Shown here: positions 33,801-47,107 of the stretch, piece by piece
Numbering within the stretch: the stretch's first letter is position 1
Layout of the letters: every line of letters begins with the position of its first letter
Assembly (NCBI GenBank): GCA_948567375.1
Contig: OX419759.1
Location: 63,961,493-64,025,492 of the forward strand
Reading direction: 5' to 3'
Length of the DNA: 64,000 bases
From: Lunularia cruciata
Taxonomy: Eukaryota > Streptophyta > Marchantiopsida > Lunulariales > Lunulariaceae
Notes under the pieces: model-generated
What the model saw: only the letters and a program-made list of their open reading frames with translations
What the model was told of the DNA's origin: nothing
Database searches by the model: none
Program-made: the position numbers and the translations under genes

Positions 33801-36800
33801 AAATCGTCATGACTGTCAGTTGCATAGAGAGGTAGCCATACGTATGTCTGCATACAGGGGTTAGTTCCATGGTGTCTTAGATAATTATAAGGTGTGATGC
33901 ATAGGTACCTGGAGTACAGAGTGAGTTCGAGCAAGTGTAACCTTGAGGAAACAGCATAACGTTTTGACATCATCATAGTGTTAGTGTATTGGACCCAAAC
34001 AGTATAACTATCAAACGAAGAATCATTAGACGCCCTAGGGGCGAGTGTATGAGGACTGGGATTAATCCCTCCATGCTCTATGTCAGCATGAGCCCGTCAG
34101 CACTACAACACACAAAAAGGAAGTAGCAGTCTTTCAGTGAGTCTGCATGACAACACCTGAGAATGCTAATCCTATGAGTGGTCTTCTGGACCTTGGAGCA
34201 TATTGCTTCCTCACCATATTTAACATGGGCTGCATGTCTGTTAAGGGGCCCAAACTAGTCGCGTATGAAATCCTTCAAGTAGAACACCGAAAATTGAGAT
34301 GACTAGCATTTGAGGGTTCTGCGAGGATCCTTTTCGGTTTTCGGGAAAAACTAGGAGCTATCGAAGGTCAATATGCTCCATCTGAGCTCCCAAAACCCAC
34401 TAACTCATTTTGGGGGCTCGGGTTTAGACAGGCCTGCTAAAATGCTTCTCTTCATCTTCAAGTAACTTTACTCATGGCAAGAGATGACAATAAATACCAG
34501 TCCATATTTGTTCATCTTTCCTGCAGCAGGAACCTCTTCCATCTGAGCCGCCATATATAAAGTCTTTACACCTGCGTTCACAAAGGATCAGCAGTTTGAG
34601 AGAGTTCTCTTCAGTAACACAAGAATATAACTTAACTGACATACATAGGTATATGAGAGCAGAAGCCGTTCTGGGAACGGGTAATCCAGAATTCATGAAA
34701 TGCAGATGATCGGTAACCAAGATGTCCGTTATGCACAATGCTAGAATAGTGATAAATCTGTAAAGTAGAATGCATCGAATGTAACCTGAAGCCAGAGCAT
34801 AATTGCAACAAATTGAGAATAGCATATATCTAAAAGACTACTAAACAACTTGAAAACGATAACAGATGCAAATGAATGCGAGAAATATAAAACGTTATGT
34901 AATAGACCACCAGTATGCAGTGCGTGAACGATGAAAATGAAAACGTAGGCTGGAGTCGGGTAGGAACACTGTCGACACGGGAGGTTTAACCATGAATCAG
35001 AACCATGAAGCAGGCAAAGAGCTAAGGAAAAATAATAGGGAGGGAATTAGCTGGGGAATGGAGGAGTGGAACAATGTGAAAGCTTATGGATGGGGTGGCT
35101 GCAGAGACATATCAAAGTGTAACAGTGTAATGAGGGCGAAGCGAAAGAGGACAGGATATACAGTATATCGCAACCAGCGCTATGGAGGCTTGAGTCCCGA
35201 GACACTTAACTGACATATATGCATACAACTACTAGAATAACCTTTCATGCGGTCACAAGGTCCTAGTCAAGGACTTCTTATGAGCACTACCTCAGGTCAA
35301 GCGCAGAATTCAACGGTGTGTAATAGCTTCATTGTGAATCCTTGGGAGTCTCACCAGGCATGCTTGTACTTTCTGTGATCAGGCACAGCCACCTGCTCAC
35401 AAAACTCCCGTCTTGTTCCACAAGGCTTGTTGTCCCTATGAAATCTCTCGTCCAGAAGAAAGACGTCGATCTCCGTACCATGGATACCCTCATTTAGAGT
35501 GTGCTGCAAGGTACCCAGCACTGTTGCGAACGTGAAAAGTAGTGAAGAAACTGCAATGCTATATTTACTGTTACAACTCATAAGATGACTACCATTCGGA
35601 CATCACATGTAAAGGAAGAGATTGTTTCCCAGCTTGATTGGAAGAGAACTCGCGACCTCTGTGGGGGAGGACTCTAAATCCTTTGTATTGGAGTGAGCAT
35701 GGAAAAAGAAAGTTCAATGTGTAATTATCAACATGTCAATTCTTACATATAAAGGTAACCCAGTAATAATAACAAGGGAAGGATGGCAAAAGGCGAAGAT
35801 TGTGAAGGAACAAAGACATAAGTCTGACTTGAAACCACTCTCAAGCTCCCATCTGTGTGGGGAATAGCAACTATTCACCGTTGTACAGGAACTATCATCT
35901 ACGGTTGATGATCAACATATCTGTTTGAATCTGGTATTGCATAGTGGCTATGTTGAGGGCAATGCCTGGTACTGATATGCGATTCACTAACAGCGAAGAG
36001 AAGCAGCGGTAGCGCTCTTCGACGTGTACTTCTAAAAAGAGTAGTCTGATGATTACCTTTGAGTAAATACCACGGTGTTTACTTCGGCGAGGGCTGTTAG
36101 AAGGCACTCCAAAGGCGTCCAGAAAGAGTTTCTTTTGTGCTTCTTTATTTGGTAAACGCTTATCTCCATCTTGCCTGCAAATATGAACACAATTCAGATG
36201 TAACTTCGGAATTTTCGTCTTTATCAACGTCACCGGTACCACAGAAGAACAAAGATATTCAGCTTTAAGTCTTGAGAAACCACAAGAACATTTATGCAGA
36301 GACAAAGTACACAAAGGCGGCAAATCTTCGCGTATGCTTAAACAGATCCTTAGTTTTCAAGAAGAAAGGGAACACAAGTTTAGTTTGCTGTCTTGTCAAT
36401 TGATCCATCTGGGCGACAGGAATTTGCAGCTTATTCATGTCACCAAACCTAGAGTTGAACTGAAGAAACCTGCTGCATAATCAGAGCCCTCTTAGCATCT
36501 GTTCATCTTAAAATGGAGCGATTGCTTAATGTCACTAAGAGAGCAGACTTCGAGTTGCAGTTCAGAACGAACCAATTGTAGTCATGGTCATCCCATGTTG
36601 CAAGTATGGGCCTGGCGCACAAAGATCGATCCGCAGGTCCAGATTCCGGACTCTTGCTATCTGGACACATATACTCCACGAACTGCAGGAGAAACCAGCT
36701 GAAAATCACAATACTTCTGAGAAACATATTACCGAAAGTTGTTTTTCAGCTATGTTCTTCTATAGACTCTGGTCATTAAAGCCATAGATTTGAGGAGTAA

Positions 36801-38365
36801 AATATGAAGCAAAGCGTAGCGGACACTCACTACATTCTGTGACGGAAACCCAGATAGCGTTCATTGTAACTCCTCCAAGTCATTTAAGACGGAATGAGCC
36901 AGTGATAGTTCTGAACTCGAAAGTAGGAAATAAGCTCGTTGTGCACTGAGCTGTGCAAATGCGGGGCTGTACCTCCATGTAATCCGTATTGTGAAGCTGC
37001 TTTTCCAATTTTTCACTTGCATGCGCAATATCACCTACAACATAAGGTTGTCGAAGTGACGAGTTAGAGTTTAGCAACTTTCGGGGGAAGAGCTTTCATA
37101 TACACTGTTCTCTCGTCAGACTCTGCAATTTGAAACTTTATTCCTAGTCAATAACTGAATAGGTGAAGGTGCTGCTGTGCTGCTAAATTCGAGCGAACCT
37201 TTTCTTCGCTTTTTAGCGGCTAGTGGATCAGTATCGTTATTATGAATGCTAGGATAGAAAACTAAATACTACATTGTAGATGCAGAACCTGAAAACTTTA
37301 ACGAACTAAGAAACTAGGCTGACTCGATGGGTGAACTTGAAAATGTCAGGACCTCAAGTCCTGATAGTGTTGTCAACAATTGAACCCACATCTATTCGCG
37401 AAATCATATTTTCCAATTCGGTCAGGTGAACTAAATAACCCAACCTGCTAGACAAGTTTGCCGGTTGTGGTGAAGCCAATCACGAGTGCAGTTACATTGG
37501 TAATGATCAGGATTCTCCTTGCAATTTGTCTCAGGCCAATCCATGTACGCAATGTCACCTGCCCTGTATGGACATAGCGCAAGTCATGTCTTTGCACAAA
37601 ATCCCGTTTAGAACAAACTCAGATTGATAGTAAATGTCTATATAGCCTTCACAGTGACCCACTTGAAGATAGATTGTGCTCATATCTAGGATCTTTAACC
37701 ATATCTTGTATACGGGACGGGGCCTCACACCGAGACCGTCACAACGATTTTCGATGAACTTGAGAGTAAGCGACTTGCAAAGACACAAACGTCGTCATTT
37801 CAGAGGAGAAAGTCAGATATCTCAGTGGAACTCCTACGGGGTCCGTGACAAGATTTTCTCAACTTGGACGGCAGATTTCTTCAGGAAGTTAAGTGAAGGT
37901 TCTAGACACGCACCATATCCAGGCCTGTGGATCGCTTGAAACGATGCCCTGTCGCCAGATTGGCTGTTCAATCGGTCTTCGGGAAGTACACGAGCCAAAT
38001 GCCACTCTGGATATAGGCCGAGAATCCTTAGAAGAGATTCTTAAAGCTCTTTCACTTTCTTCATCAATTCCCTGATCGTCGGCACGGAGTATCTTGCCAG
38101 CCTTAGATTCAGCCTCACGAACATCAAAATCTATTATCTTCATATCGGAGTTGTAGTCTTCAGGTGAGTCAAAATCACTCAGAAGACTCTCTTCTTTAAC
38201 ACGACTGAGTGAAACCACAGGTTCACGACGAGATGTGCTCAGAATAGAGGCAGAAAGGCGGAACATATAGACAACGCATGCTAGAGAAGCTATGAGTACT
38301 ATGGAGATTGTCAAGTTTCTATATCGGTGGTTATGTGATCGTCGCCTTCTACCGGTAGTCATCAT
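30806..38365 (-). CDS. PhoD-like metallophosphatase with N-terminal membrane anchor
   Basis: Fourteen exons with agreeing phases give 612 residues: 38365-37914, 37563-37445, 37034-36973, 36682-36573, 36174-36057, 35503-35355, 34571-34498, 33598-33429, 33227-33117, 32440-32279, 31951-31880, 31682-31631, 31128-31049, 30913-30806. After a basic start (TGRRRRSHNHRYR) residues 17-37 form one hydrophobic segment, so a type II membrane or secretory-pathway protein is likely. PhoD-type motifs in order: RVAFGSCTSR (120-129), WAGDIAYMDW (151-160), ATWDDHDY (239-246), VFLLDERFHRD, LIVSGSPVF, and VILTGDFHFSD (496-506), which carry the expected metal ligands. The family hydrolyses phosphate mono- or diesters; the real substrate is unknown. 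A cysteine-rich central insert (SCCRKDEQIW and C residues after it) may form disulfides. Start: first of two adjacent ATGs. Confidence 0.88.
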
Positions 38366-39138
38366 TGTGCAGACAATTGAGGCATAAACCCTGGCAATCA
38401 CAGACGCATCTTCAGTCCTTAGAACGTCCGAAACCAGTAGTCCGCAGACTTTTGGAACCTAAGTCGATTATTTGTTCTCCAATTCGACCGCAGTTTCTGG
38501 TCTCAACTTCGAAATTATGGACATCGATTCAGCAGAGGGCCAATCCAGTAAAATGTTTCAGGCGATCTTTTGTTTCCGACCCTCGTTAGCTGATCCATTT
38601 CTGTTCGGAATGAACATGCTTAAAACGTGAGAGACGTAGAACATCACTCTGCTTTAATGCCTCACATATTTTGATTCAGGAAATTTCCGATCCGCAGAGG
38701 TCGCTGCATTTCCAGATATCTACTGTCACGATCAGTTTTGAACTTTTGCAACTCTGTAGATTCCTTCATAAGAGTGTTGGCACTGGCACGTCCTGATGTG
38801 AAGCTCACGCAGCTTAATAGTCCCCATTTGTGACCTCTTTTTGTGAGTGATAACTGACGGCCTAATCCACAAATGATCGACTAATCAACGAACCATCCTC
38901 TCCGGTCCACTAATCGGGTAGGTTAATCCGACCTGTTTTGGGGACTAATTGCGACTTTCACTAGATGGCCTCAACAGGGTAAGTTGTGTGCATCTGTATC
39001 TTTGGATGAAGATTATCGTAGCATAACAGGAGATCTTTTGTTCGAGCAACTCTATCTAAAATTCAAGCAAGCTAAGACCTTCTACTAAAGGGCAACATTA
39101 ATAGTTCAATCCTTACAAACGATTAGAAGTTTGTCAAA
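38366..39138. other. phosphatase upstream region
   Basis: It should hold the promoter of the - strand phosphatase gene. I looked for a phosphate-starvation P1BS motif (GNATATNC) and found none. No gene is recognised. Confidence 0.4.
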
Positions 39139-40060
39139 TTGATCTTAAACCTCAAGTACTGTCCTAACACTACCTGGCCTAAAAATAAATCTCGATGCTC
39201 AAAGTCTGTACCTCGCTTACATTCATCAAACCATAAGCCAAACATAATGAAGCAAAAGAAGAACCCAACTCTGTTCGGCCCCATAATAAAATCAAACAAA
39301 CAAATACTGGTAACTTATCCAAGGGTGGTAGCTCCAGCTCTGCAATTAGACCAATTTATCACATACATTGCCACTAACTATGCCCATCAAGAACACACCT
39401 ATTTCAAACTAGAGTCCCACATGAGAGATGAAAGGTTGTGTCTCTTACATCGAACTCTAATCAAGGCTTCTTGAACTAGTGTGCATGTGGTTCCCCAAAT
39501 CACAAGTAGTGAATATATTCTTTATGATGTGCAGTAGGTGAGAAGTTCACCAAAGTCCATGATGCAATTCATGATACAATCTCTCAAATCTTACAAGTTA
39601 CATGGGCCTAGGTTCAGATCACGCTATGGTTGGATCTACCTAAACCATCTATATGTCGGGTCCCGAGCATATATTGTTTCTTTCACAGATGGTCGTCGCA
39701 TCTTGCATGAGGTGGTGGTGGTGGTGAAAATGCTTTGAGCGGAGGCATTGGCATGTGCAAGCATATAGGCAAGAGCAACAACTACCCTTTGCTTCTATGG
39801 GGAAGGAGGACCACTACGGACTCCAATTATCCTCAAATACCTTTGTCCTTCTAGCTATTGAGATCTTTTGGTACCTACATCACTATTTTGATGGTCTACT
39901 CAAGAATGTAATACGGAGTTCTTTACAAAGGAGATGAGCAATGGATGTATCTCCAACCATGCTCACCTTGTAATACCAACCATGTGTATCAATCACTTTG
40001 CAACATGCTAAGACCTTGGGTCTTCACCAATAAGCAACGACAATAGGAACATCTAGTAGG
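39139..40060 (+). mobile_element. LINE-like retroelement C-terminal fragment, copy 1
   Basis: The + strand translation at 39541-39940 gives SFTDGRRILHEVVVVVK and later MGKEDHYGLQLSSNTFVLLA, followed by EIFWYLHHYFDGLL. These resemble the endonuclease-like tail of some non-LTR retroelements (DVVV-type beta strand, later a FVPLALETFG-like block). It aligns with 42061-42440 below. The family call is tentative and the frame is broken. Confidence 0.4.
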
Positions 40061-42060
40061 GCTAGGATCTTCCTTCCATACTTCCTACTACTATTTTATT
40101 TTTTTGAGCCGCTTGAGACCATTGGACCTTGCACTCTTTTTACTCTTGCAGTTGGTTGTACCTTGTACTCCTTTACTCTTTCCTTCTGGGTATACATATA
40201 TGAAGCATAAGAGTAACCATGTCATCTCCAAATCAAATGTCTACTATATTTTACAACATTTTCCTCCTCTTATGCACCTCTTAGTGCTTTTAGTTCCTTT
40301 CCTTTTCCCTTCAATGAATACTATTTGAGTTTCTTTTTCTCCTTCTTTTTTGTGCACGCTTTTTCTCCTCTATGGAGATAATAAGAGCTTCAATCTGTAA
40401 TTATAAGTATGGTGTGTAACTTCGATCTTATGATTGGATCCAATACATGATTGGATCTTATGAATGTGTTTATAGCATTATAATTTATGGATAAGTATAC
40501 TTCATAGATGGAAATCTGGTGTCACCTCTTGACATGAATGGTATGAAGTGCACTATATATCACTTGTGTGAAAGATTAATGTGATTTTTATGAGAGTTTC
40601 TTGAGTATATTAAATGTTCAAATTGTAAGAAGATTATAGTCAGTCCCATCTAAAAAGTTGGACCAATATACTTATTATTCTTATAGTATATATTATTTCC
40701 ATTGACTTTCTACATCTTAGCATTTTTTTCCTTCTTTCTCATGTTTCAATTTTTCATACTAAGAAAGAAAAATGAAAGCAAAGATAAAAGTCCAAATTTT
40801 GCTTTATTCTTGTAGAGATTGCTTCTCCAACAATGATTGTTAGTGATTAGAAATAGTGACACTACTCATTGGCATTTATTAAAGGTCTTTTGTTCAATTG
40901 GGCACGCAATGTGCACACTAGGTGGATCTAGGGGGATCCCTTGAGAAGACATCATTGCCATAGAACACTACAAGACTTTGCAAGAGGTTGTTGTTATTTT
41001 CCACTCCTATCTTTTTCCTTCCTTCTTAGATATACATGTATTGTAGGCCCTTTGCAAGATATAGTGTAAGTTATATCAACTTTCAATGAAAGCCTAGAGG
41101 CCTTGGGTTTACAAGTCTAGATTCATAAATGAAAGGTTTATGGTAAACATGCAGCCCCCACCTTTGACTTCCCACCTAGTTTCCAATTCCCCCAAGGAGA
41201 TTGAGTGTCTTGGGTTCTCCCCTAGAAGAGGATGATTTTCTTAGCACCTTTATCTCATATAGTTTGGTATAGGCTATAGCTCATGCTCATCTCCTCCTTT
41301 TCTTGGGGAATACCTAGGTGGCTTACTCTATCCTCATGCAAAATTTTGTCCCCGGAGCCTCCTATCTAGCCCATACATACCCTCCTATATCAGTGACTCC
41401 TCTCCCATCTATGGGCCTTTGATAGCACCATATATCACACCTTCTTTACTCTTTTAGAGCCATACATGCTCCCATAGTAGACAAGAAGGATAGACAACCT
41501 ATCACTCTCCTCATGACCAAGGGAGGCTAAGGTGTCATATTGTAGGAGGCAATTGCATTGCAACTAATCTAGGAGCATGTGCACTAGTGGCTCCCTTATA
41601 GGTAGAAAGGTTCTTACACAAGGGTTATCCTTTTCTATTGGCCCCTATCATAACTTTGGTCCCCATGCATTCCAATCATATCTTCAATTGGCTTGTGACC
41701 AATCGCCATGACCCACATACACAATATTGCCCCAATATATTGACTTTGTAACCCTAGATTCTATGAAGGCTCAAGCAATCTTATTGAGAGTATGCACACT
41801 CACATCCTTACTAGTATCCTCATTGAGGCATCTATTTTTCGTAGAGCTTAGATTCTCTCCTATGGAGGGAAAGGATCTAAGGCTTGGCTTTACACTTCTC
41901 TTTTGATAAAGGACTTTTGGTTCTTTTTGGAGGAGTTTACCATAGCATTCCACCTACAAATGAGACTACCACATCCATCACTTCTAAGGTTACCAAACTA
42001 GTGCATATGAGGTGCTACATGTGACACATAAGGCGCCCACATTTTATGTTGTGCTATAGA
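40061..42060. other. repeat-rich, no gene recognised
   Basis: A pyrimidine-rich stretch follows the fragment at 39139-40060. The right half may be decayed sequence of the same retroelement family, since it leads into the second copy at 42061. No continuous frame. Confidence 0.35.
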
Positions 42061-42440
42061 AGGAGAGTACACCAAAGTTGACAACACACTCCATGATACA
42101 ATAGCTCAGATTTTACAATCCACTTGTTCTTAAGTTCAGACTGATTGTTGGTTGGACCTACCAAGACCTCTTCCTCAAAGGATGAAGGCAAACATAGTCA
42201 CATTTGTGGACGGCCAACATACCTTATATGATGTGGTGGCTACAAAACCTCTCTAACCAAAGTCCTTGGTTAGAACAAGTCCATAGGTGAGAGCTGCATC
42301 AGCCATTGCCACCATGGGGAAGGAGGACCACTGCACTTTGCAGCTCACATTTGACAACTTCATTCTTCCCATTGACGGTGGAGATCTTTGGCCATCTTTG
42401 TCACCATTTTGATGGTCTCCTTTGTGATGCAACACAAATT
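42061..42440 (+). mobile_element. LINE-like retroelement C-terminal fragment, copy 2
   Basis: It is colinear with 39541-39940: a CACCAAAG..GA..ACA..CATGATACAAT segment, VTFVDGQHTLYDVVATKPL, then MGKEDHCTLQLTFDNFILP. Stops interrupt the frame. Two diverged copies 2.5 kb apart in the same orientation suggest repeated insertion or a tandem duplication. Confidence 0.42.
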
Positions 42441-43250
42441 CCCCTATAGGGAAGAGGAGCAGTAGTTATGTCATCAGCCACGCTCAGCTCTTACTATCAA
42501 TGTTATGTATCATTCACCATAAACTCTTATTATCAATGCTCTGTATCATTCACTTTACATTGTTCATAAGCATTGTGTCTTCACTAATGGGCAGCAATAT
42601 AAGATCTCTTGAGAGGTCAAGGCCCCTCTCTCCCCATAAACTAGACATACCTCTTGAGAACCTATGTCATACAATTCAAGAGTAAGTTACTTTGTGTGCT
42701 ACTTTCTTTGTTTTGTAAGTTACTTTGGTTACTTTTCCATGTAAGGCTTTGGCCATTACTTCTCCTTGGTTTGCCCTTGTTGCTTGGGCCTCCAACTAAG
42801 TTCTGCCATCCACACTTATATGTGCTTTTCTTCTCTCTCTTTTCTTTTGGGTTATTCTCTCCTTCAATTGGGTTATAAACCATGCTCATTAAATTTTAAA
42901 GTATCCAATCCCATGGCAAATTTGGATGAAGGAAATTCAAAGTGCCACATTAAGAACTAATGCTTGTTTATATGTGTAATGAAACTTAGATATGAACTGT
43001 TCATGTTTACAACTGATTAAGGATCTAAAAACCGAATAGTATTTTAGACAAAAATGATGATAACAAGTATATAAGAGATGATAACTTCATGATGAATAAG
43101 GAGGCTTGAGCAAAGTAGACCCCTTAGAAAAATGGATCTTAAGGATCTCTTTCCCATTCTCTTTTGATCCCATGTTGATCTATTACTCTTGACTTTCAAA
43201 TTCTAATCATCAGTGTACCCCTCTATCACAAATTATTCATAGAGACATGA

Positions 43251-43760
43251 GTCAAAATGACATATAATAAAAATGATTATTAACTCTGAACCCAATTCTC
43301 AAAGAGATATCTAATGTTTTGGTTTGATGCTCTTGTTGATAGAGTCTAACGCAGTCCATTCTATATTTCTGAAGGATAGGGATATTTTCTAATTCTATCT
43401 ATATTGATATTTGGTGTGGTAGGGTAGATTTCTTATAGGGTGTGGTAGGGTGGATTGCTACTGTTGGGGCTAGCACCATTCTATCTTACCCAATATTCTA
43501 TCTCTTATTTTTATTATATGTCAAAATGACATATAATAAAAATGATTATTAACTCTGAACCCAATTCTCAAAGAGATATCTAATGTTTTGGTTTGATGCT
43601 CTTGTTGATAGAGTCTAACGCAGTCCATTCTATATTTCTGAAGGATAGGGATATTTTCTAATTCTATCTATATTGATATTTGGTGTGGTAGTGTAGATTT
43701 CTTATAGGGTGTGGTAGGGTGGATTGCTACTGTTGGGGCTAGCACCATTCTATCTCTTAT
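43251..43760 (+). repeat. 269-bp direct tandem duplication
   Basis: The segment starting GTCAAAATGACATATAATAA at 43251 is repeated from 43520 with only a difference or two over about 230 bp, plus a 17-bp deletion near the end of the second copy. The duplication must be recent. Its right end resembles 61255-61390, the 3' tail of another retroelement fragment. Confidence 0.85.
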
Positions 43761-43850
43761 GTCTCTCCCTTGTGCGGCTTGATGGAGTCTTCCCATCCTT
43801 GTGTTCTATGTGGTTGCCTTTTTGTTGTTTTTTTTTCAATTCTATTGTAG
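43742..43850 (+). mobile_element. LINE-like 3' tail
   Basis: GTCTCTCCCTTGTGCGGCTT and the following TCTTCCCATCC recur almost unchanged at about 61318-61355, next to coding sequence of a LINE-like element. It is therefore probably the 3' UTR of the same family. Confidence 0.4.
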
Positions 43851-43860
43851 TGTTCGACAT

Positions 43861-44299
43861 CTCCATCAACTAAATATCAAGAAAGTATATCCTTTATATC
43901 TGTAACCTGGTACTTTGATATACCTCCATGTGATGAAAAAAATAACGACTCGTCTGAAATAATGAAAATGGAGGACCTAGATCATAAGGAAGATACATCT
44001 GAAAAATAAAGGGTACTGACTATATCTACATTTATAGAATAGAGTGCATTAATTAATGTATCTCTTCCATATCAGACAGTACTTTGAACCATTTAAGTCT
44101 TGCATTTGAGGATCATTTGCTTAGAGCTGTTTTAATTTTATGTGCTTGCACCATAATTTCTAGGTGGTTTAGTAACCGTACTTTTGCCTTTGGTACTCAT
44201 GTTGTGTAACCGTCTAGCATACATAAGTGAAAAAATAAGTGTTTCAAACCTCAACCTTGAAATGTTTGGAACATTTATTATCACATTGGTTTCTTTTAG
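43861..44299. other. AT-rich sequence, no gene recognised
   Basis: Low-complexity AT-rich DNA between the LINE-like tail and the minisatellite. No open frame of interest. Confidence 0.4.
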
Positions 44300-45900
44300 A
44301 AACTTTTTATCATGGTTTTTGTTTTATCTTCTGAAAATTATGTTTAATTAAAATTTTAGAATTAAATTAAATTTTACTTTTTACTTTCTTTTAGGCAAGA
44401 ATCTGATAAATTTATAAATAATTATCTCGGGTGTGTGTGCATGCCCGCACCAAAGATTAATTTGGTTATTACTAATTAATTTGGTTTTTCTAGAAAATTT
44501 GAATTTTTATCCATTATAAAAGATCATTTTTGGAGAAATATTTGAATTTTATAATTGTTGTGGTTCCTTTTAGAAAGGTTTTGGTCATGAGAAACGTTTT
44601 GATCATTATAATTATATCAGTATTACTCAAAGAAAGAATTTTAATATGATAATAATTTGGCTCTTATTAGAAGTATTTTGATCTTATAATAAAATATACT
44701 TAAAATAATTTTTTATGAAAATTATTTTGATCATTATATTCAGTTTGGCTTTATAGAGAAGTGGTTTGATGATTTTAGTTGTTTTTGTTCCTTTTACAAA
44801 TTTTTTGATTATGAAAACTTTTATTTGGTTTTTTATAAGTGTCTTTCATACAATTTGCTTTTTTTCTAGAATGGTTTTCTAATTATAATTTTATAAAATA
44901 ATAATTATGAGAAATGTTTTAGATCATTATGTCTACTTTGGCTTTTACTAGGAAATTTTTGAAAAATATTATAAATTTTTAGATCTTTTATCATAAGACT
45001 TTTTTTTAAATTTTTTTAAATTTTTTTAATAATTATATGATCATTAGAACTACTCTATTTTTGAAAATATTCTCATCACTATAATTTCTTTGGTTTCTTT
45101 AAGAAAATATTTATGCATGAGATTTTTGATTGCTAAATCTCTTTTGCATGAGAAATTTGTATTTCTTTCAAAAAATGTTAGAACATGAGAAAGTTTTAAT
45201 GACTATAGTTGCTTTAATTCTTTTGTAAATTTTGTGACATGATAAATATCTTGAACATTAAAGTTAATTCATTTTGTTTCTTAAATAATATAATTGTTTT
45301 GGTTTCTTCTAGAAAAATTGACTATTTATATTAATATAGATTCTTCTTGATAAATATTGTGATCATTGACAATGCTTTCAGTTTTTCTAGATAGAATTTT
45401 GTATCATTATAATTGGTTTAATGCTTTTAGAGACCATTTGATTAGTATAGTTGCTTTTGTTCCATTTAGAAATGCTTAGATTATCATATTTACTTTGGTC
45501 TACTAGAATTATTTTGAATATTATAGTTGCTTTGGTTTCTTGTAGAGAAATATTTTAGTCATAATTTTGATTATTATAATTGCTTTCATATCTTTCAGAA
45601 ATATTTTGACCAATATGAGTGGTTTTTTTTCTTTCCAAAAATATTTCAATCATTTGAAATTTTCAATTACAATTTAAAAAAAAAAATTTACTTTGAACTT
45701 ATGATTGACTTGAATTTGTTTATAAATTTTTTGATCATAAAAAATAGTTTGATTATTATAGTTGTCTTTTATTTTGGAGAAATATTTGAATTTCATTGCA
45801 ATGAATGTGATTTCTTTAGAGATATTTTTATCAATATAATTATTCTGATTTTTCTTGAGAAATATTTTGAATTTAAAATTATATGTAAATGATATGATCC
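44300..45900 (+). repeat. degenerate AT-rich minisatellite, period about 40-50 bp
   Basis: Units built from ATTTTGATCATTATAGTTG, then CTTTGGTTTCTTTTAGA, then GAAAT recur many times with heavy divergence. The clearest three units, near 45500-45640, are 40-51 bp long. Small open frames here (such as 45527-45892) only reflect the repeat. Confidence 0.6.
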
Positions 45901-46361
45901 CATTGATCAACATAAGTAACTACTAGAAGTACAACAAAGATGGGAGGCTTTATCCATTGGGTTATGAAGTGAAGCTTAACATGCATATCAAATTTTGTCT
46001 AAAGATATGCTTGTCTACAAAGAAATTGATATTTTTTTGAAAAATGGGAGTTGAGAAAAGAGAATATATATGAACTATCCATTCTACATCATCTCTTTTA
46101 TCTCCACTACAATTCAAACTCAAAAGGCAAAGTTGTCATTCCATCTAACACATACTAAGTATATGAAAGAAACTCATAAAAAAAACAACATCTCCTTCAT
46201 GAATGTTGCACCTTCAATCCTTCCCACTCCTCTTCCTTCACCTCTCACCTCTTAGCCTTCAATGTGTTCTATCCTCTTTGGTGACAATTGTCCATTCACC
46301 TAGCTACCTTCACTCATTCTTTGATCCTTTGAGAAACCATTCTCAAATGAGTGATACACTT

Positions 46362-47080
46362 CACTTCTTCTTCCCATTGGGCTGACTTGCTTCTTCTTGA
46401 GTAGCTTCTTGCATGTCATCCAATTGCATCTTAAAGTCCATCAAAGTTACCTTGTCTTCTTTGTTGTCTTCTTTGTTGTCTTCTTTGGACAAGTCAATAA
46501 TGACCTTCACTTCTTTGGTTTGTTTTTGTTGCTTGTAAACCCTTGGCAATGGCACTACAAACAAAGATTGTACATGTTGCTTCTTCTTGGTCTTCTCATT
46601 CACAACTTCAACATGTTCTTCCATTTTTGCAAATTCCTTGTATACCTCTTGAATCACTCTCATTGTAGCTTTGCCTTTGGGTTGAGAAGCAAAGTAGCCT
46701 AGGAAACCTTTTGCTCTTTGGCCATTAGAAAATTGAGATCCATGTAGAAATGAATGGAAAATGGAACAATGTAGTGACATCCAAGGTAATGATCATTTGT
46801 TGTTTGTAATTGTAAAACATACTCCTTTGAATCACTCATTCCTTTGAAAATGAACTCAAAGAAGAGCACTTGATTAATCAACATGTATGTTGTTTGGTGT
46901 AGCTTGAACAACTTCAAGATTGCAGCAATTATAGCTCTTTGGGCTAGGTCTTTATTGTTCTACACCTTCCAGCCATTACTCATTGATTGCTTACCAATGA
47001 AGAAATCAATTACTTGGTTGTTCATGGCTTGCCCATATTACCAAACTTTGCATCAAATGTTAGGCCATCCAAATTGCCTA
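46362..47080 (-). pseudogene. gag-like protein fragment related to element 3
   Basis: The - strand reads RAIIAAILKLFKLHQTTYML, then INQVLFFEFIFKG and HYIVPFSIHFYMDLNFL. In a shifted frame it continues to a basic/acidic region (KEDNKEDNKEDKV) and stops at 46361. Element 3 at about 58600-58850 has RGIVSALMAILKPERTTYVM and HYIVPFAAHFYLGLNFL in the same order. I do not know this protein family; no RT or integrase is nearby. It lies just 3' of the element 2 LTR. Confidence 0.6.
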
Positions 47081-47107
47081 CATCACTTTCGAAGACCATA
47101 TGCCAGT

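Noticed and set aside
45527-45892. 121-residue open frame in AT-rich DNA
   Set aside because: It consists of Phe, Ile, Leu, Asn and Lys from the minisatellite; no real protein signal.
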